This document shows positions 42,839 through 51,490 of a stretch of 64,000 nucleotides of DNA, piece after piece. The stretch spans positions 1 through 64,000 of the forward strand of contig NZ_JAAAMV010000029.1 in assembly GCF_009909185.1 (NCBI RefSeq), in the 5' to 3' direction. This DNA comes from Paenibacillus glycinis (GTDB taxonomy: Bacteria > Bacillota > Bacilli > Paenibacillales > Paenibacillaceae). A program made the translations under genes and the position numbers. The notes beneath the pieces were generated by a model. The model was not told where the DNA came from and made no database searches. It saw only the letters and a program-made list of their open reading frames with translations. Numbering within the stretch: position 1 is the first letter of the stretch; every line of letters starts with the position of its first letter.

Positions 42839-43043
42839 TCGAAGTCGGATCGCGAGATTGTCCCCGTACGGACATTTGCCGATGATCAGCTTGCTCCCAT
42901 GCCAAGCATCGAAGGCGGCGGTCCGCGGAAGCCCATCGCGCTGCACGGCCTTCCGCGGCCGCTCCGGGCGATCGGATACGGGCTTCGCATCATCTTGCTG
43001 CCATTGCAGGCCATCGCGATCGTCGCCGGCTCGCAGAAATGAC

Positions 43044-43081
43044 AAACGGCCCTGCCGCTTCACGCGGTCAGGGCCGTTTTG
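43044..43081. terminator. Hairpin terminator between the secreted protein and sbp genes
   Basis: Arms AAACGGCCCTGCCGC and GCGGTCAGGGCCGTTTT with a TTCAC loop, between converging genes. The T-runs are short on both sides. Confidence 0.65.
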
Positions 43082-43113
43082 TGATTTGCATTAATTTCGG
43101 ACATGCCTGCGGC

Positions 43114-44193
43114 TTAAATGCCCGCCAGTACCTGGTACCAGACGCCTTTGGGCGAGTAAAGCGTGCTGCGCACCTCGTCCCATCCGCCCAAGTAACCGAT
43201 ATCGAACAGATTCGGCGGCGTCACGAAATCGCCTTCGACCGCTTCCATCACGGAAGCGTTCACCGGGCGAAAGCCGTAATCCGCCAGGATATGCTGGGCC
43301 TCCTCGCCGTGCAGGTAGGCCAGAAACGCTTCCGCCACCTTGCGCGTGCAGTGCTTGTCGACGTTCTTGTCGACGACCGCCGCGGGATTCTCGATCAGGA
43401 TCGTCGATGCCGGGATGACTTCCTCGTAGGCGACGCCCTGCATGATGCGCCCCTTCAATTCATTCTCGTACGTGACGATCACGTCGCCGAAGCCGTATTC
43501 GAACGCCGCCATGGATGCCCGGCCGCTCTTGTCGAGCGATTCCACGTTTTTGTGGATGCGCTCGAGAAACGCCTTCGCATAAGCCGGATCTTTCTTGCCG
43601 GTCTTCGCTTCGGACTCTTTCAAGCCCGCGCCGTACATCGCGTTGATGTCCCACTGCGCGCCGCCGGACGTTTTCGGATTGGGGTAGAGCACCTTGACGC
43701 CTTTGCGGGTCAAGTCCTCCCAGTCTTTGATGCCCTTGGGATTGCCCGCGCGGGTGCCCATCACGGCGATGGAGCGCGTGATCATCCCGTTATCCCCGAA
43801 CTGCTTGCGCCAATCGGCGTCGATGAAGCCGGCCTTCTGAATCTTGTCGATGTCGCTTTCCATCGCGAGGACGGCGATATCCGCCTCGAAGCCGCCGGCA
43901 ATGGCCCGCGCCTGCGTTCCGGAAGCTTCGTACGATTCTTGAAACGTCACGGTCTGCCCCGTCTTCGCCTTCCACTGCTTCGCGAACTCGGGGAGCAGCT
44001 TGCCGAACGCGTCCTTCGCGACCGAATACGCGCCGATGACGAGCGTCACGCTGCCCTTCGCCGGAGCCGCCGGCTGCGTGCCGTCCGCCGTCCCTTCGGC
44101 GCCGTCCTTCCCGCATGCCGCCGTCGCCAGCAAGGCGACCGAGAGGAGCGCCGCGCCCGCAATCCGCCATCCTTTGAATAGGGTAGGTTTCAT
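43114..44193 (-). CDS. sbp: Sulfate-binding lipoprotein of the sulfate ABC importer
   Basis: About 359 residues. Lipobox ATAACGKDG, so anchored outside the membrane. The body follows the sulfate-binding protein family: TLVIGAYSVAKDAFGKLLPEF, YEASGTQARAIAGGFEADIAVLAMESD, VMGTRAGNPKGIKDWEDL, YPNPKTSGGAQWDINAMY and PASTILIENPAAVVDKNVDKH. It captures sulfate (or thiosulfate) for CysT/CysW/CysA. Start is the ATG at 44193 or a GTG at 44202; neither has a strong site. Last gene of the operon, after cysA with a 174-base gap that holds a repeat. Confidence 0.92.
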   Translation of the reverse strand: MKPTLFKGWRIAGAALLSVALLATAACGKDGAEGTADGTQPAAPAKGSVTLVIGAYSVAKDAFGKLLPEFAKQWKAKTGQTVTFQESYEASGTQARAIAGGFEADIAVLAMESDIDKIQKAGFIDADWRKQFGDNGMITRSIAVMGTRAGNPKGIKDWEDLTRKGVKVLYPNPKTSGGAQWDINAMYGAGLKESEAKTGKKDPAYAKAFLERIHKNVESLDKSGRASMAAFEYGFGDVIVTYENELKGRIMQGVAYEEVIPASTILIENPAAVVDKNVDKHCTRKVAEAFLAYLHGEEAQHILADYGFRPVNASVMEAVEGDFVTPPNLFDIGYLGGWDEVRSTLYSPKGVWYQVLAGI

Positions 44194-44216
44194 TGTCCAC
44201 ACAACACTTTCTAAGG

Positions 44217-44335
44217 CAGGATGAAACGGCCGGAGCCGCTTGTAAATGGCGATGCGAGTTTCACTCCTTCGATTTACGGAGAAGACATTCGCCCCTTATG
44301 ATTTCCTGTAAATCAGGATGAAACGGCCGGAGCCG
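44217..44335. repeat. Two 22-base direct repeats between cysA and sbp
   Basis: CAGGATGAAACGGCCGGAGCCG occurs at 44217-44238 and again, identical, at 44314-44335. Each copy contains a CGGCTCCGGCCG-like short palindrome. They flank 75 bases of unremarkable sequence in the cysA-sbp spacer. Their role is unknown. Confidence 0.7.
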
Positions 44336-44367
44336 TCCGTAATTCGCCTGATCGGGGATGCAAGCCG

Positions 44368-45432
44368 TTAGATGTAAATCGGCATCGGATCTTCCTTCAG
44401 CTTGTTCTCCATGATCCAGGTGTCGTTGTCGTTGAACAAATACGCGCGGTGGATCAGCACGCTGATCGGTTCGCCCGGCGTCAGAACGTCCTTCTCGAGC
44501 GAACGGTACGTGATCAGCTTGATGTCGCCGATCTCGACCTCCACCATCCACTCGCTGCCGCGGAAATGCAAATGCCGCACGATGCCGTCAACGGTCGCCG
44601 ACGGGATGCGGAAGTCGCTCCGCTTGCCGATCTCGATATATTCCGGCCGGATCAGCGCCTTCGTCGACGGCCAGTCGGCCGCTTCCTCGAAGCCTCTCAA
44701 CCGCTCCACGTTCTCGACGATCGTCGATTCGCCGATGAAGCTGGCCACGAACTGCGTCTGCGGGCTTTTGTAGATATCCCAAGGCGTGCCCTTCTGCTCC
44801 AGGCGTCCTTTGTTGATGATCATGATCTCGTCGGCGACCTCGATCGCTTCGTCCTGGTCGTGCGTGACGAAGATCGACGTGATGCCGAGGCGCTCGATCA
44901 TTTCCTTCAGCCATGTGCGGAGCTCGGTACGGATCTTGGCGTCGATCGCCGCGAACGGTTCGTCGAGCAGCAGCAGCTGCGGCTGCGGCGCGAGCGCGCG
45001 GGCAAATGCCACGCGTTGCCGTTGGCCGCCCGAAAGCTGGTGCGGATAGCGGTGTTCGAAGCCCTTCAGGCCCGTCAGTTCGATCAGCGACATGACGCGC
45101 TCGCGGATGGCGTCCTTCTTCTCTTTCTTCACCTTCAGCCCGAACGCCACGTTGTCGTAGACGGTCATATGTTTGAACAACGCATAGTTCTGGAACACGA
45201 ACCCGATGCCGCGCTCCTGCGGGGGCAGGTCGTTCACCCGTTTGCCGTGGAAGACGATATCGCCCGACGTCGGGGACTCCAATCCCGCCAGCATGCGGAG
45301 AATCGACGTTTTGCCGCCGCCGCTCGGCCCGAGAAGACCGATCAGCTGCCCTTTGGCAATGTCGAAGCTGACATCTTGAACGGCGTGAAAATCGCCGAAT
45401 TGCTTATTTAACCCGCGCACCTCGATATGCAT
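44368..45432 (-). CDS. cysA: Sulfate ABC transporter ATP-binding protein
   Basis: 354 residues. Walker A GPSGGGKTS, Q-loop VFQNYALFKHMTVYDNVAFG, signature LSGGQRQRVAFARAL, Walker B LLLLDEPFAAID, switch His in FVTHDQDEA, and a C-terminal TOBE-like domain. It powers sulfate import with CysT and CysW. ATG at 45432, three bases after the cysW stop. Confidence 0.95.
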   Translation of the reverse strand: MHIEVRGLNKQFGDFHAVQDVSFDIAKGQLIGLLGPSGGGKTSILRMLAGLESPTSGDIVFHGKRVNDLPPQERGIGFVFQNYALFKHMTVYDNVAFGLKVKKEKKDAIRERVMSLIELTGLKGFEHRYPHQLSGGQRQRVAFARALAPQPQLLLLDEPFAAIDAKIRTELRTWLKEMIERLGITSIFVTHDQDEAIEVADEIMIINKGRLEQKGTPWDIYKSPQTQFVASFIGESTIVENVERLRGFEEAADWPSTKALIRPEYIEIGKRSDFRIPSATVDGIVRHLHFRGSEWMVEVEIGDIKLITYRSLEKDVLTPGEPISVLIHRAYLFNDNDTWIMENKLKEDPMPIYI

Positions 45433-45435
45433 CGT

Positions 45436-46233
45436 TCAATGCACTTCCTTTCTCTTCTTCGCCCATTCCATAAGCAGCAGCAGCCCGACGGAGAACGCGG
45501 CGAGCACCAGTGCCACGCTGCTGGCCTCCGTCACGCTGAAATTCTCGACATCCTGATAGACGAGCGTCGTCGCCGTCTGCGTCTTGTTCATAATGTTGCC
45601 GGAAACGACGAGCACGGCCCCGAATTCGCCGAGCGCCCTCGCGACCGTCAGCACGACGCCGTAGATGACGCCCCAGCGGATCGACGGCCAAGTGACTTTC
45701 CAAAAGGTGTACCACGAATACGCGCCGAGCGTCGAGGCCGCTTCTTCCTGCTGCGCGCCGATTTCCTGCAGCACCGGCATGACCTCCCTCACCATCAGCG
45801 GGAACGTCACGAACAAGGTCGCGAGAACCATGCCCGGCAGCGCGTACACGACTTTAAATCCGATATCCTCGAAGAACGCGCCGAGCGCCGAGTTCGGGCC
45901 GAGCACGAGCACGATCATCAAACCGCCGATGACCGGCGAGACCGCGAACGGAAGATCGACGATGCTGTTGAGCAGCCCTTTGATCCGGCGGGACATCCAC
46001 GTCGCCCGCACGAGATAAAGCGCGAGCATGACGCCGAACAGCGTATTCAGCAGCGTTACGATCACGACGAGAATCCCCGTCATCATGAGCGCATGCAGCG
46101 ATTGCTCGCGCGTCAGCGACTCCGTGAAGCCGCTCCAGCCGTCGCCCCATGACCCGACGAATATCTTCGCCAGCGGCGCGACGATCAAGATCAGAAAAAC
46201 CAGATAGGTCAGCGCGATCCACAGCTTCTTCAT
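45436..46233 (-). CDS. cysW: Sulfate ABC transporter permease CysW
   Basis: 265 residues, six membrane segments, with the binding-protein-dependent permease loop EEAASTLGAYSWYTFWKVTWPSIRWGVIYG. Pairs with CysT in the membrane. Its ATG overlaps the cysT stop by four bases (ATGA). Confidence 0.94.
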   Translation of the reverse strand: MKKLWIALTYLVFLILIVAPLAKIFVGSWGDGWSGFTESLTREQSLHALMMTGILVVIVTLLNTLFGVMLALYLVRATWMSRRIKGLLNSIVDLPFAVSPVIGGLMIVLVLGPNSALGAFFEDIGFKVVYALPGMVLATLFVTFPLMVREVMPVLQEIGAQQEEAASTLGAYSWYTFWKVTWPSIRWGVIYGVVLTVARALGEFGAVLVVSGNIMNKTQTATTLVYQDVENFSVTEASSVALVLAAFSVGLLLLMEWAKKRKEVH

Positions 46234-47033
46234 TTGCCCTGCCTCCTCGCCTGCACGAGGTTGACGGCCCCGAGAATCAGAAAGGACAGCGTCAGCAGCA
46301 GTACGGACACCGCGGCGGCTCCCTGCGCGTTATCGCTCTCGATCTCTCCGAAGATATATACGGACGCGATCAGCGTTTTGCCGGGAATGTTGCCCGCCAC
46401 GAGCACGACGGCGCCGAATTCCGCCAACGCGCGGGAGAACGCCAGCATCGCGCCGCTGATAATCCCGGGCAGCATGGAGGGGAAGATCACCTGAAGAAAC
46501 GTCCTCGTCCTGGATGCCCCGAGCGTGTAGGAGGCCTCCTCCTCGGATTTGTCCAGCTCCTCCAGCAGAGGCTGAACGCCGCGAATGACGAACGGAAACG
46601 TCACGAACACCATCGCGATGATGATCGCCGGTTCGTGGAAAACGATTTCAAATCCAAGTTTGTTTGCCATCCCGCCCGCGAGACTGTTCGGGCCGAGCAG
46701 CAGCAATATCATCAAGCCGCCGACCGCGGTCGGCAGCGCAAAGGGCAAATCCACGAGACTGTTCAAGATTCTTCGCCCCGGAAACCGGTAGCGTATGAGT
46801 ACCCAGCCGATCATCGTTCCGAGCAGCACGTTGATGATCGTAGATACGACCGATAATTTTATCGTCAGCAGCACGGCTTCCCATGCGAGCTGATCCGTTA
46901 CGCTTTCCCAGAAGGGCAGCCAGCCCAGCTTGAAGGACTGGGAATAGATGCCGATGATCGGCAATACGATCAGCACGATAAAATAGAGCATGATCGTGCT
47001 CCGGAATCCGAAGCTCCACATGCGGCCGCGCAT
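46230..47033 (-). CDS. cysT: Sulfate ABC transporter permease CysT
   Basis: About 267 residues and six membrane segments, with the permease EAA loop SEEEASYTLGASRTRTFLQVIFPSMLPGI. First gene of the sulfate operon. Start is uncertain: ATG at 47033 (MRGRMWSFG) or TTG at 47045 (nine bases after AGGGGG). The longer reading to 47126 runs into the promoter and is rejected. Confidence 0.92.
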   Translation of the reverse strand: MRGRMWSFGFRSTIMLYFIVLIVLPIIGIYSQSFKLGWLPFWESVTDQLAWEAVLLTIKLSVVSTIINVLLGTMIGWVLIRYRFPGRRILNSLVDLPFALPTAVGGLMILLLLGPNSLAGGMANKLGFEIVFHEPAIIIAMVFVTFPFVIRGVQPLLEELDKSEEEASYTLGASRTRTFLQVIFPSMLPGIISGAMLAFSRALAEFGAVVLVAGNIPGKTLIASVYIFGEIESDNAQGAAAVSVLLLTLSFLILGAVNLVQARRQGK

Positions 47034-47093
47034 TATGAAATTCAAGCTGAATAACCCCCTGACGCTTTCCTTGAGGAATCGCGTTTGGCATGT

Positions 47094-47154
47094 ATTAATT
47101 CCCATTAAAACACTTGGTATTAACAATGTAGCAGACGACGGGATGTCTAGTCAA
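47094..47154 (-). promoter_or_regulatory. Promoter and CymR-like operator of the sulfate operon
   Basis: Minus strand TTGACT (47154-47149), 18-base spacer, TACATT (47130-47125). Immediately downstream, 47123-47094 reads TTAATACCAA, ten bases, then GGGAATTAAT, which matches the remembered CymR box (TAAtnCnAa...GGAATT). Placed over the start site, it should block transcription when cysteine is plentiful. Confidence 0.7.
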
Positions 47155-47188
47155 TCCTTTATCCTGCGCGATCGCGCGGTTCCCTCGC

Positions 47189-47231
47189 GAAAAAAGCTCC
47201 CCGGAAGCGGTTAAGCCTCCGAAGAGCTTGC
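47189..47231 (-). terminator. Terminator of the yigZ-like gene
   Basis: Minus strand AAGCTCTTCGGAGGC / GCTTCCGGGGAGCTT then TTTTT, 19 bases after the stop. Confidence 0.82.
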
Positions 47232-47249
47232 TGTGCGTTCGGCGGCGCC

Positions 47250-47882
47250 TTACTCTCCGTCGATATAGTATTTGTCCTCGCCGATCGCAAGCACCGCCTG
47301 GCCTTGGGTCACATCGGTGATCCACGCCGCGAACTTCTCCGCCTCGGGCGCCTCGGGCAGGCAGGTGATGACGACGCGATCGGTGAATTCGGTTCCGCCG
47401 ATGCGGACGCCGCGCGCGTGAAACTCGTTCTCCAGCTTGCCGTACCAGGTATAATCGACGTCGACGAGGACTTCCCGGTGCAGCACGCGCGTGATGGCCT
47501 CCGCCGCTTCGATCGCCGCGACGGCGCCGTCGGTATACGCCCGGATAAGTCCGCCGGCACCAAGCATGATGCCGCCAAAATAGCGGGTCACGACGATCAC
47601 GACGTTCTTGAGACCTTGATGCTTGATCACTTCGAGAATCGGTTTGCCGGCCGTGCCGCTCGGCTCCCCGTCATCCGACTGCTTCTGGCATTCGTCCCGT
47701 TCGCCGATGACGTAAGCGGAGCAGTTGTGCGACGCGTTCCAATGGAGCTTCTTGAGCTCCTCGATATACGCGATCGCTTCCTCTTCCGAAGCGACGGGCT
47801 TGCCGTAGCCGATGAACCGCGATTTTTTGATGACGATTTCTTTGCTGCCCGGCTGCCGCAGCGTTTGGTAGCTGTCCAGCAT
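47250..47882 (-). CDS. YigZ/IMPACT (UPF0029) family protein
   Basis: 210 residues. N-terminal UPF0029 domain with KKSRFIGYGKPVASEEEAIAYI, NCSAYVIG, SDDGEPSGTAGKPIL and VTRYFGGIMLGAGGLIRAY, then a DUF1949 domain. In Bacillus the homologue is YvyE. The family is linked to translation stress in eukaryotes (IMPACT), but its bacterial role is not settled. Nine bases after pgi, so likely transcribed with it. Confidence 0.9.
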   Translation of the reverse strand: MLDSYQTLRQPGSKEIVIKKSRFIGYGKPVASEEEAIAYIEELKKLHWNASHNCSAYVIGERDECQKQSDDGEPSGTAGKPILEVIKHQGLKNVVIVVTRYFGGIMLGAGGLIRAYTDGAVAAIEAAEAITRVLHREVLVDVDYTWYGKLENEFHARGVRIGGTEFTDRVVITCLPEAPEAEKFAAWITDVTQGQAVLAIGEDKYYIDGE

Positions 47883-47891
47883 GGTCTCCGC

Positions 47892-49241
47892 TTACAGGCG
47901 AGCTTCGAGCTCGGCCTTTTCCTTCTCGTAGCCCGGTTTGCCGAGCAGCGCGAACATGTTCTTCTTGTACGCCTCGACGCCAGGTTGGTCGAACGGATTC
48001 ACGCCCGACAGGTAGCCGCTGATGCCGCAGGCGATCTCGAAGAAGTATACCAGATAGCCGAACGTGTAAGGCGTCATATCCTTGATGTTGACCACGAAAT
48101 TCGGCACTTGGCCGTCCGTATGCGCCAGCAGCGTCCCCTCGAATGCCTTCTTATTGACGAAATCCATCGTTTTGCCGGTCAGGAAGTTGAGTCCGTCAAG
48201 GTCGCTTTCGTCATGCGCGATCGTAATTTGCTCGGCCACGTTCCGCACTTGAATGACCGTTTCGAAAATATTGCGGTTGCCCTCTTGGATGAATTGTCCC
48301 ATCGAGTGCAGGTCGGTCGAGAAATCGACGGCCGCCGGGAAGATGCCCTTGTAGTCCTTGCCTTCGCTCTCGCCGTACAGCTGCTTCCACCACTCCGACA
48401 CGAAATGCAGGGCCGGCTCGTAGTTGACGAGGATCTCGGTCACCTTGCCCTTGCGGTACAGGGCGTTGCGGGCCGCTGCGTACTGGTACGCTTCGTTCTC
48501 GGCAAGATCCGGGTTGTTGTAGGCCGCGGAAGCGTCCGCCGCGCCTTTCATCATGTCGTCGATGCTGATGCCCGCCGCCGCGATCGGCAGCAAGCCGACG
48601 GCCGTCAGCACGGAGTAGCGTCCGCCCACGTCGTCCGGAATGACGAAGGACTCGTAGCCTTCCTCGTTAGCCAGCTTCTTGAGGGCGCCTTTCTCGCGGT
48701 CCGTCGTCGCGTAGATCCGCTTGCGCGCTTCGGCTTTGCCGTATTTGGCTTCCAATGCTTCGCGGAAGATGCGGAACGCGATCGCCGGCTCGGTCGTCGT
48801 GCCGGATTTGGAGATGACGTTGATCGACCAGTCGCGCCCTTCGAGCAGCTGCAGCAAATGCGTCACGTATGTAGAGCTGATGTTGTTGCCCGCGAACAGG
48901 ATTTGCGGCGTTTTGCGCTGCTCCCGCGGGAGCAGGTTGTAGAAGGAATTCGACAGCATCTCGATCGCGGCGCGCGCCCCGAGGTACGAACCGCCGATGC
49001 CGATAACGACGAGCACTTCGGAGTCGGATTTGATTTTCTCCGCGGATTTGCGAATGCGGGCGAACTCTTCTTTATCGTAATTCACCGGCAGATCGATCCA
49101 ACCCAGATAGTCCGAGCCCGCGCCGGTGCCGCCGCGAAGCTGGTCATGCGCCGTGCGCACCTGCTGCGCCAAATTGTCGATCTCGTGCTGGCCGATGAAA
49201 CCGAGCGCTTTGCTGTAATCAAACGATACTGCTTTATCCAT
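47892..49241 (-). CDS. pgi: Glucose-6-phosphate isomerase
   Basis: 449 residues from the ATG at 49241 after AGGAGG, the usual length in Bacilli. Motifs: VVIGIGGSYLGARAAIEML, NVISKSGTTTEPAIAFRIFRE, the catalytic Glu in MGQFIQEGN and the C-terminal VNPFDQPGVEAYKKNMF. It interconverts glucose-6-phosphate and fructose-6-phosphate. The 92 codons upstream of this ATG in the same frame are not conserved. Confidence 0.96.
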   Translation of the reverse strand: MDKAVSFDYSKALGFIGQHEIDNLAQQVRTAHDQLRGGTGAGSDYLGWIDLPVNYDKEEFARIRKSAEKIKSDSEVLVVIGIGGSYLGARAAIEMLSNSFYNLLPREQRKTPQILFAGNNISSTYVTHLLQLLEGRDWSINVISKSGTTTEPAIAFRIFREALEAKYGKAEARKRIYATTDREKGALKKLANEEGYESFVIPDDVGGRYSVLTAVGLLPIAAAGISIDDMMKGAADASAAYNNPDLAENEAYQYAAARNALYRKGKVTEILVNYEPALHFVSEWWKQLYGESEGKDYKGIFPAAVDFSTDLHSMGQFIQEGNRNIFETVIQVRNVAEQITIAHDESDLDGLNFLTGKTMDFVNKKAFEGTLLAHTDGQVPNFVVNIKDMTPYTFGYLVYFFEIACGISGYLSGVNPFDQPGVEAYKKNMFALLGKPGYEKEKAELEARL

Positions 49242-49528
49242 TGGTTGAAGACCTCCTGAAAGTTTTTGCGTACGATTCGAATAACGTTCATTGCCGAAAA
49301 CCCCGCTTTGCGCGCACAGGGTAAGTGTTTGCGTAACGGCGCGGGATATACGTCGACGCGAGCAATAATCGGCCTTGAAAACCAGATTTTGCCTGTCCCG
49401 TTCAATATCACGATAAGGATAATGGATTTCCCAGCCAAATACAAGGGAACCTCGGCCGAATGCAGCTTGCCCGGCAATTATGGTAAAATGGTTGCAGTTC
49501 GATACGGAAACCAAGGAGATGACCAGCT

Positions 49529-50845
49529 ATGTTCAAAATCGGTTTTATCGGTTTGGGCGTCATGGGAGAGCCCATGGCGGCCAACTTATTGCGAAAGGGC
49601 TACCCGGTCACGGTCTATAACCGCACCCCGGGCAAAGCCGCCAATCTGATCGAGCTCGGCGCGGACGAAGCGCGGACGCCTGCGGATATCGCCCGATCTT
49701 CGGATCTCGTCATCACGATGATCAGCAACGACGACTCCATCCGCGAGGTGTATTACGGCGAGAACGGGCTGCTCGGCTCGCTGTTGCCCGGATCCGTCGT
49801 CATCGACAGCAGCACCATCTCGCCTGCCCTCTCCCGCCAAATCCATCAAGACGTGGCCGCCAAATCCTCCGATTTCCTGGATGCGCCGGTGACCGGCAGC
49901 AAGCCCGCGGCTGAGAGCGGCACCTTGACGTTCATGGTCGGCGGCGACGCGCAAGTTCTTCATAAAGTCCACGACGTCCTGACCGCCATGGGACGCAAAG
50001 TGATCCCGATGGGACCCGGCGGCAGCGGCTCCACCGCCAAGCTGGCGCATAACACGATCGTCGGCATCAACGTTGCCGGTCTCGTGGAAGGCATGGCGAT
50101 CGCCGCGAGCGGCGGCATCGACGCCAAATCGTTCCTGGAGCTCGTCCAGTCCGGCGGCGCCGCGAGCAAGATGGCCGAACTGAAGACGCCCAAATTCCTG
50201 GATCGCGACTTCAGCGTGCAATTCTCGCTCGGGCTGATGCTGAAGGATCTGCGCCTTGCCTCGGTATTGTCGGACGAGCTGAAGACGCCGACGCCGATTC
50301 TGGAAACGGTCAAGAGCCTGTACCAAATGGGCGACGCCATGGGCTTCGGGGACTCGGATCTCTCCGCGCTGGCGCACAGCTACGAGCAGTGGATCAACAA
50401 GCGCATTACCAACTACAGCGACGCGGCGGATTTCACGGCGGCTGCCGCGGAAGCGCCGGCATCGCAAGCGGGCTCGCAAGCTTCTTCCGCCGCAGGCGAA
50501 GAACGCAGACGGAGCGAACGTCTCCAGCTCAACATTCCGCTCAAGATGTCCGTCTACCAATGGGAACAGGAAGGATCGTTCACCGGTCAAACGATCGACG
50601 GCACGCTGCACGATATTTCGGACAACGGACTTCAAATTACGTCCGACGCTCCGCTGGAACGCGATATGTTCGTCGTTATCTACTTCCCGCAGGAAGCCGA
50701 GCTCCCTCCGGTGACGGGACGGATCATCCGCATCGAAGCCAACGGCAGCTCGTTCCGTTACGGCTGCATGCTTGCAGGCCTTGCGCCGTACCAGCGCCTG
50801 CAGCTGGAAGCGTATATTAGCAAGCAAATCGTTAAAGCCGACTAA
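49529..50845 (+). CDS. 3-hydroxyisobutyrate dehydrogenase-like enzyme fused to a PilZ domain
   Basis: 438 residues. Residues 1-290 are a complete beta-hydroxyacid dehydrogenase: GFIGLGVMGEPMAANLLRKG nucleotide site, DAPVTGSKPAAESGTL substrate loop, GSGSTAKLAHNTIVG with catalytic Lys 171, and Lys 239. A 30-residue Ala/Ser/Gly linker follows, then a PilZ domain (about 325-432) with RRSER (327-331) and DISDNG (362-367), the two motifs that bind cyclic di-GMP. The frame is open throughout, the start has AAGGAGATGACC and a terminator follows, so the fusion is real in this sequence. It suggests c-di-GMP control of an oxidoreductase; the substrate is unknown. Confidence 0.9.
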   Translation: MFKIGFIGLGVMGEPMAANLLRKGYPVTVYNRTPGKAANLIELGADEARTPADIARSSDLVITMISNDDSIREVYYGENGLLGSLLPGSVVIDSSTISPALSRQIHQDVAAKSSDFLDAPVTGSKPAAESGTLTFMVGGDAQVLHKVHDVLTAMGRKVIPMGPGGSGSTAKLAHNTIVGINVAGLVEGMAIAASGGIDAKSFLELVQSGGAASKMAELKTPKFLDRDFSVQFSLGLMLKDLRLASVLSDELKTPTPILETVKSLYQMGDAMGFGDSDLSALAHSYEQWINKRITNYSDAADFTAAAAEAPASQAGSQASSAAGEERRRSERLQLNIPLKMSVYQWEQEGSFTGQTIDGTLHDISDNGLQITSDAPLERDMFVVIYFPQEAELPPVTGRIIRIEANGSSFRYGCMLAGLAPYQRLQLEAYISKQIVKAD

Positions 50846-50891
50846 GCCGGCATGCAGCATGACCAAGCCTAACGAATCGTTTTGAAGCAGC

Positions 50892-50945
50892 AAAGGCTGC
50901 TCCGCTTTCCGCGTCGATGCGCGAAGAGCGGAGCAGCCTTTTTGA
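50892..50945 (+). terminator. Terminator of the dehydrogenase-PilZ gene
   Basis: Arms AAAGGCTGCTCCGCTTTCC and GAGCGGAGCAGCCTTTTT. Confidence 0.88.
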
Positions 50946-51045
50946 TTTGATGCGGTCGGGAGCATGCCGCGATTCCGTCATCGATTCGACGAAGCTGGCG
51001 AATGCCGCATTTCCGTCTCGCGATGGAAACGCAAACCGATCGCCT

Positions 51046-51363
51046 TTACTCTTGAATGTACGAGCAAGCGTAATCCGTGATGGACGCGACTTGCAGCTTG
51101 AATTTGGAGTTGGCGGGAACCGTGAATTCGCCTTCGCCGGAGATGCTGATCCATTCGGATTCGCCCGGCAGCAGCACTTTGAGGTCGCCTGCGAGGATTT
51201 CCATGATTTCTTTGGCGTCGGTACCGAATTCATATTCGCCCGGCAGCATGATGCCGAGCGTTTTTTTCGTGCCGTCCGCGAACAACACCGTGCGGCTGGA
51301 TACTTTGCCGTCGAAATACAGATTGGCTTTTTTGATGACGGTTACGTTTTCGTACTGGGACAT
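51046..51363 (-). CDS. ppnP: Pyrimidine/purine nucleoside phosphorylase PpnP
   Basis: 105 residues of the DUF1255/YaiE cupin family: ANLYFDGKVSSRTVLFADG, LGIMLPGEYEFGTDAKEIMEILAGDLKVLLPG and VPANSKFKLQVASITDYACSYI. The family phosphorolyses several nucleosides to base and ribose-1-phosphate. Single gene next to tkt on the same strand. Confidence 0.9.
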   Translation of the reverse strand: MSQYENVTVIKKANLYFDGKVSSRTVLFADGTKKTLGIMLPGEYEFGTDAKEIMEILAGDLKVLLPGESEWISISGEGEFTVPANSKFKLQVASITDYACSYIQE

Positions 51364-51412
51364 GATGGGATGACTCCTCTGCGTATGGGATGATTGCTGA
51401 TGATTGCTATAG

Positions 51413-51462
51413 AAAAGCAGGGCTTACGCCCGCTCGTGTGGCAAGCGGTGTAAGCCCCGCGA
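51413..51462 (-). terminator. Terminator of tkt
   Basis: Minus strand GCGGGGCTTACACCGCTTG / CGAGCGGGCGTAAGCCCTGC then TTTTC. Confidence 0.75.
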
Positions 51463-51490
51463 TCTAAAACTCGTCATTTTGTACGTTCGG

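Noticed and set aside
47304..49259. 651-codon open frame on the plus strand opposite pgi
   Set aside because: Pgi on the minus strand has all family motifs. The plus frame is Arg/Asp/Val rich with no recognisable domain and arises from GC-rich third positions.
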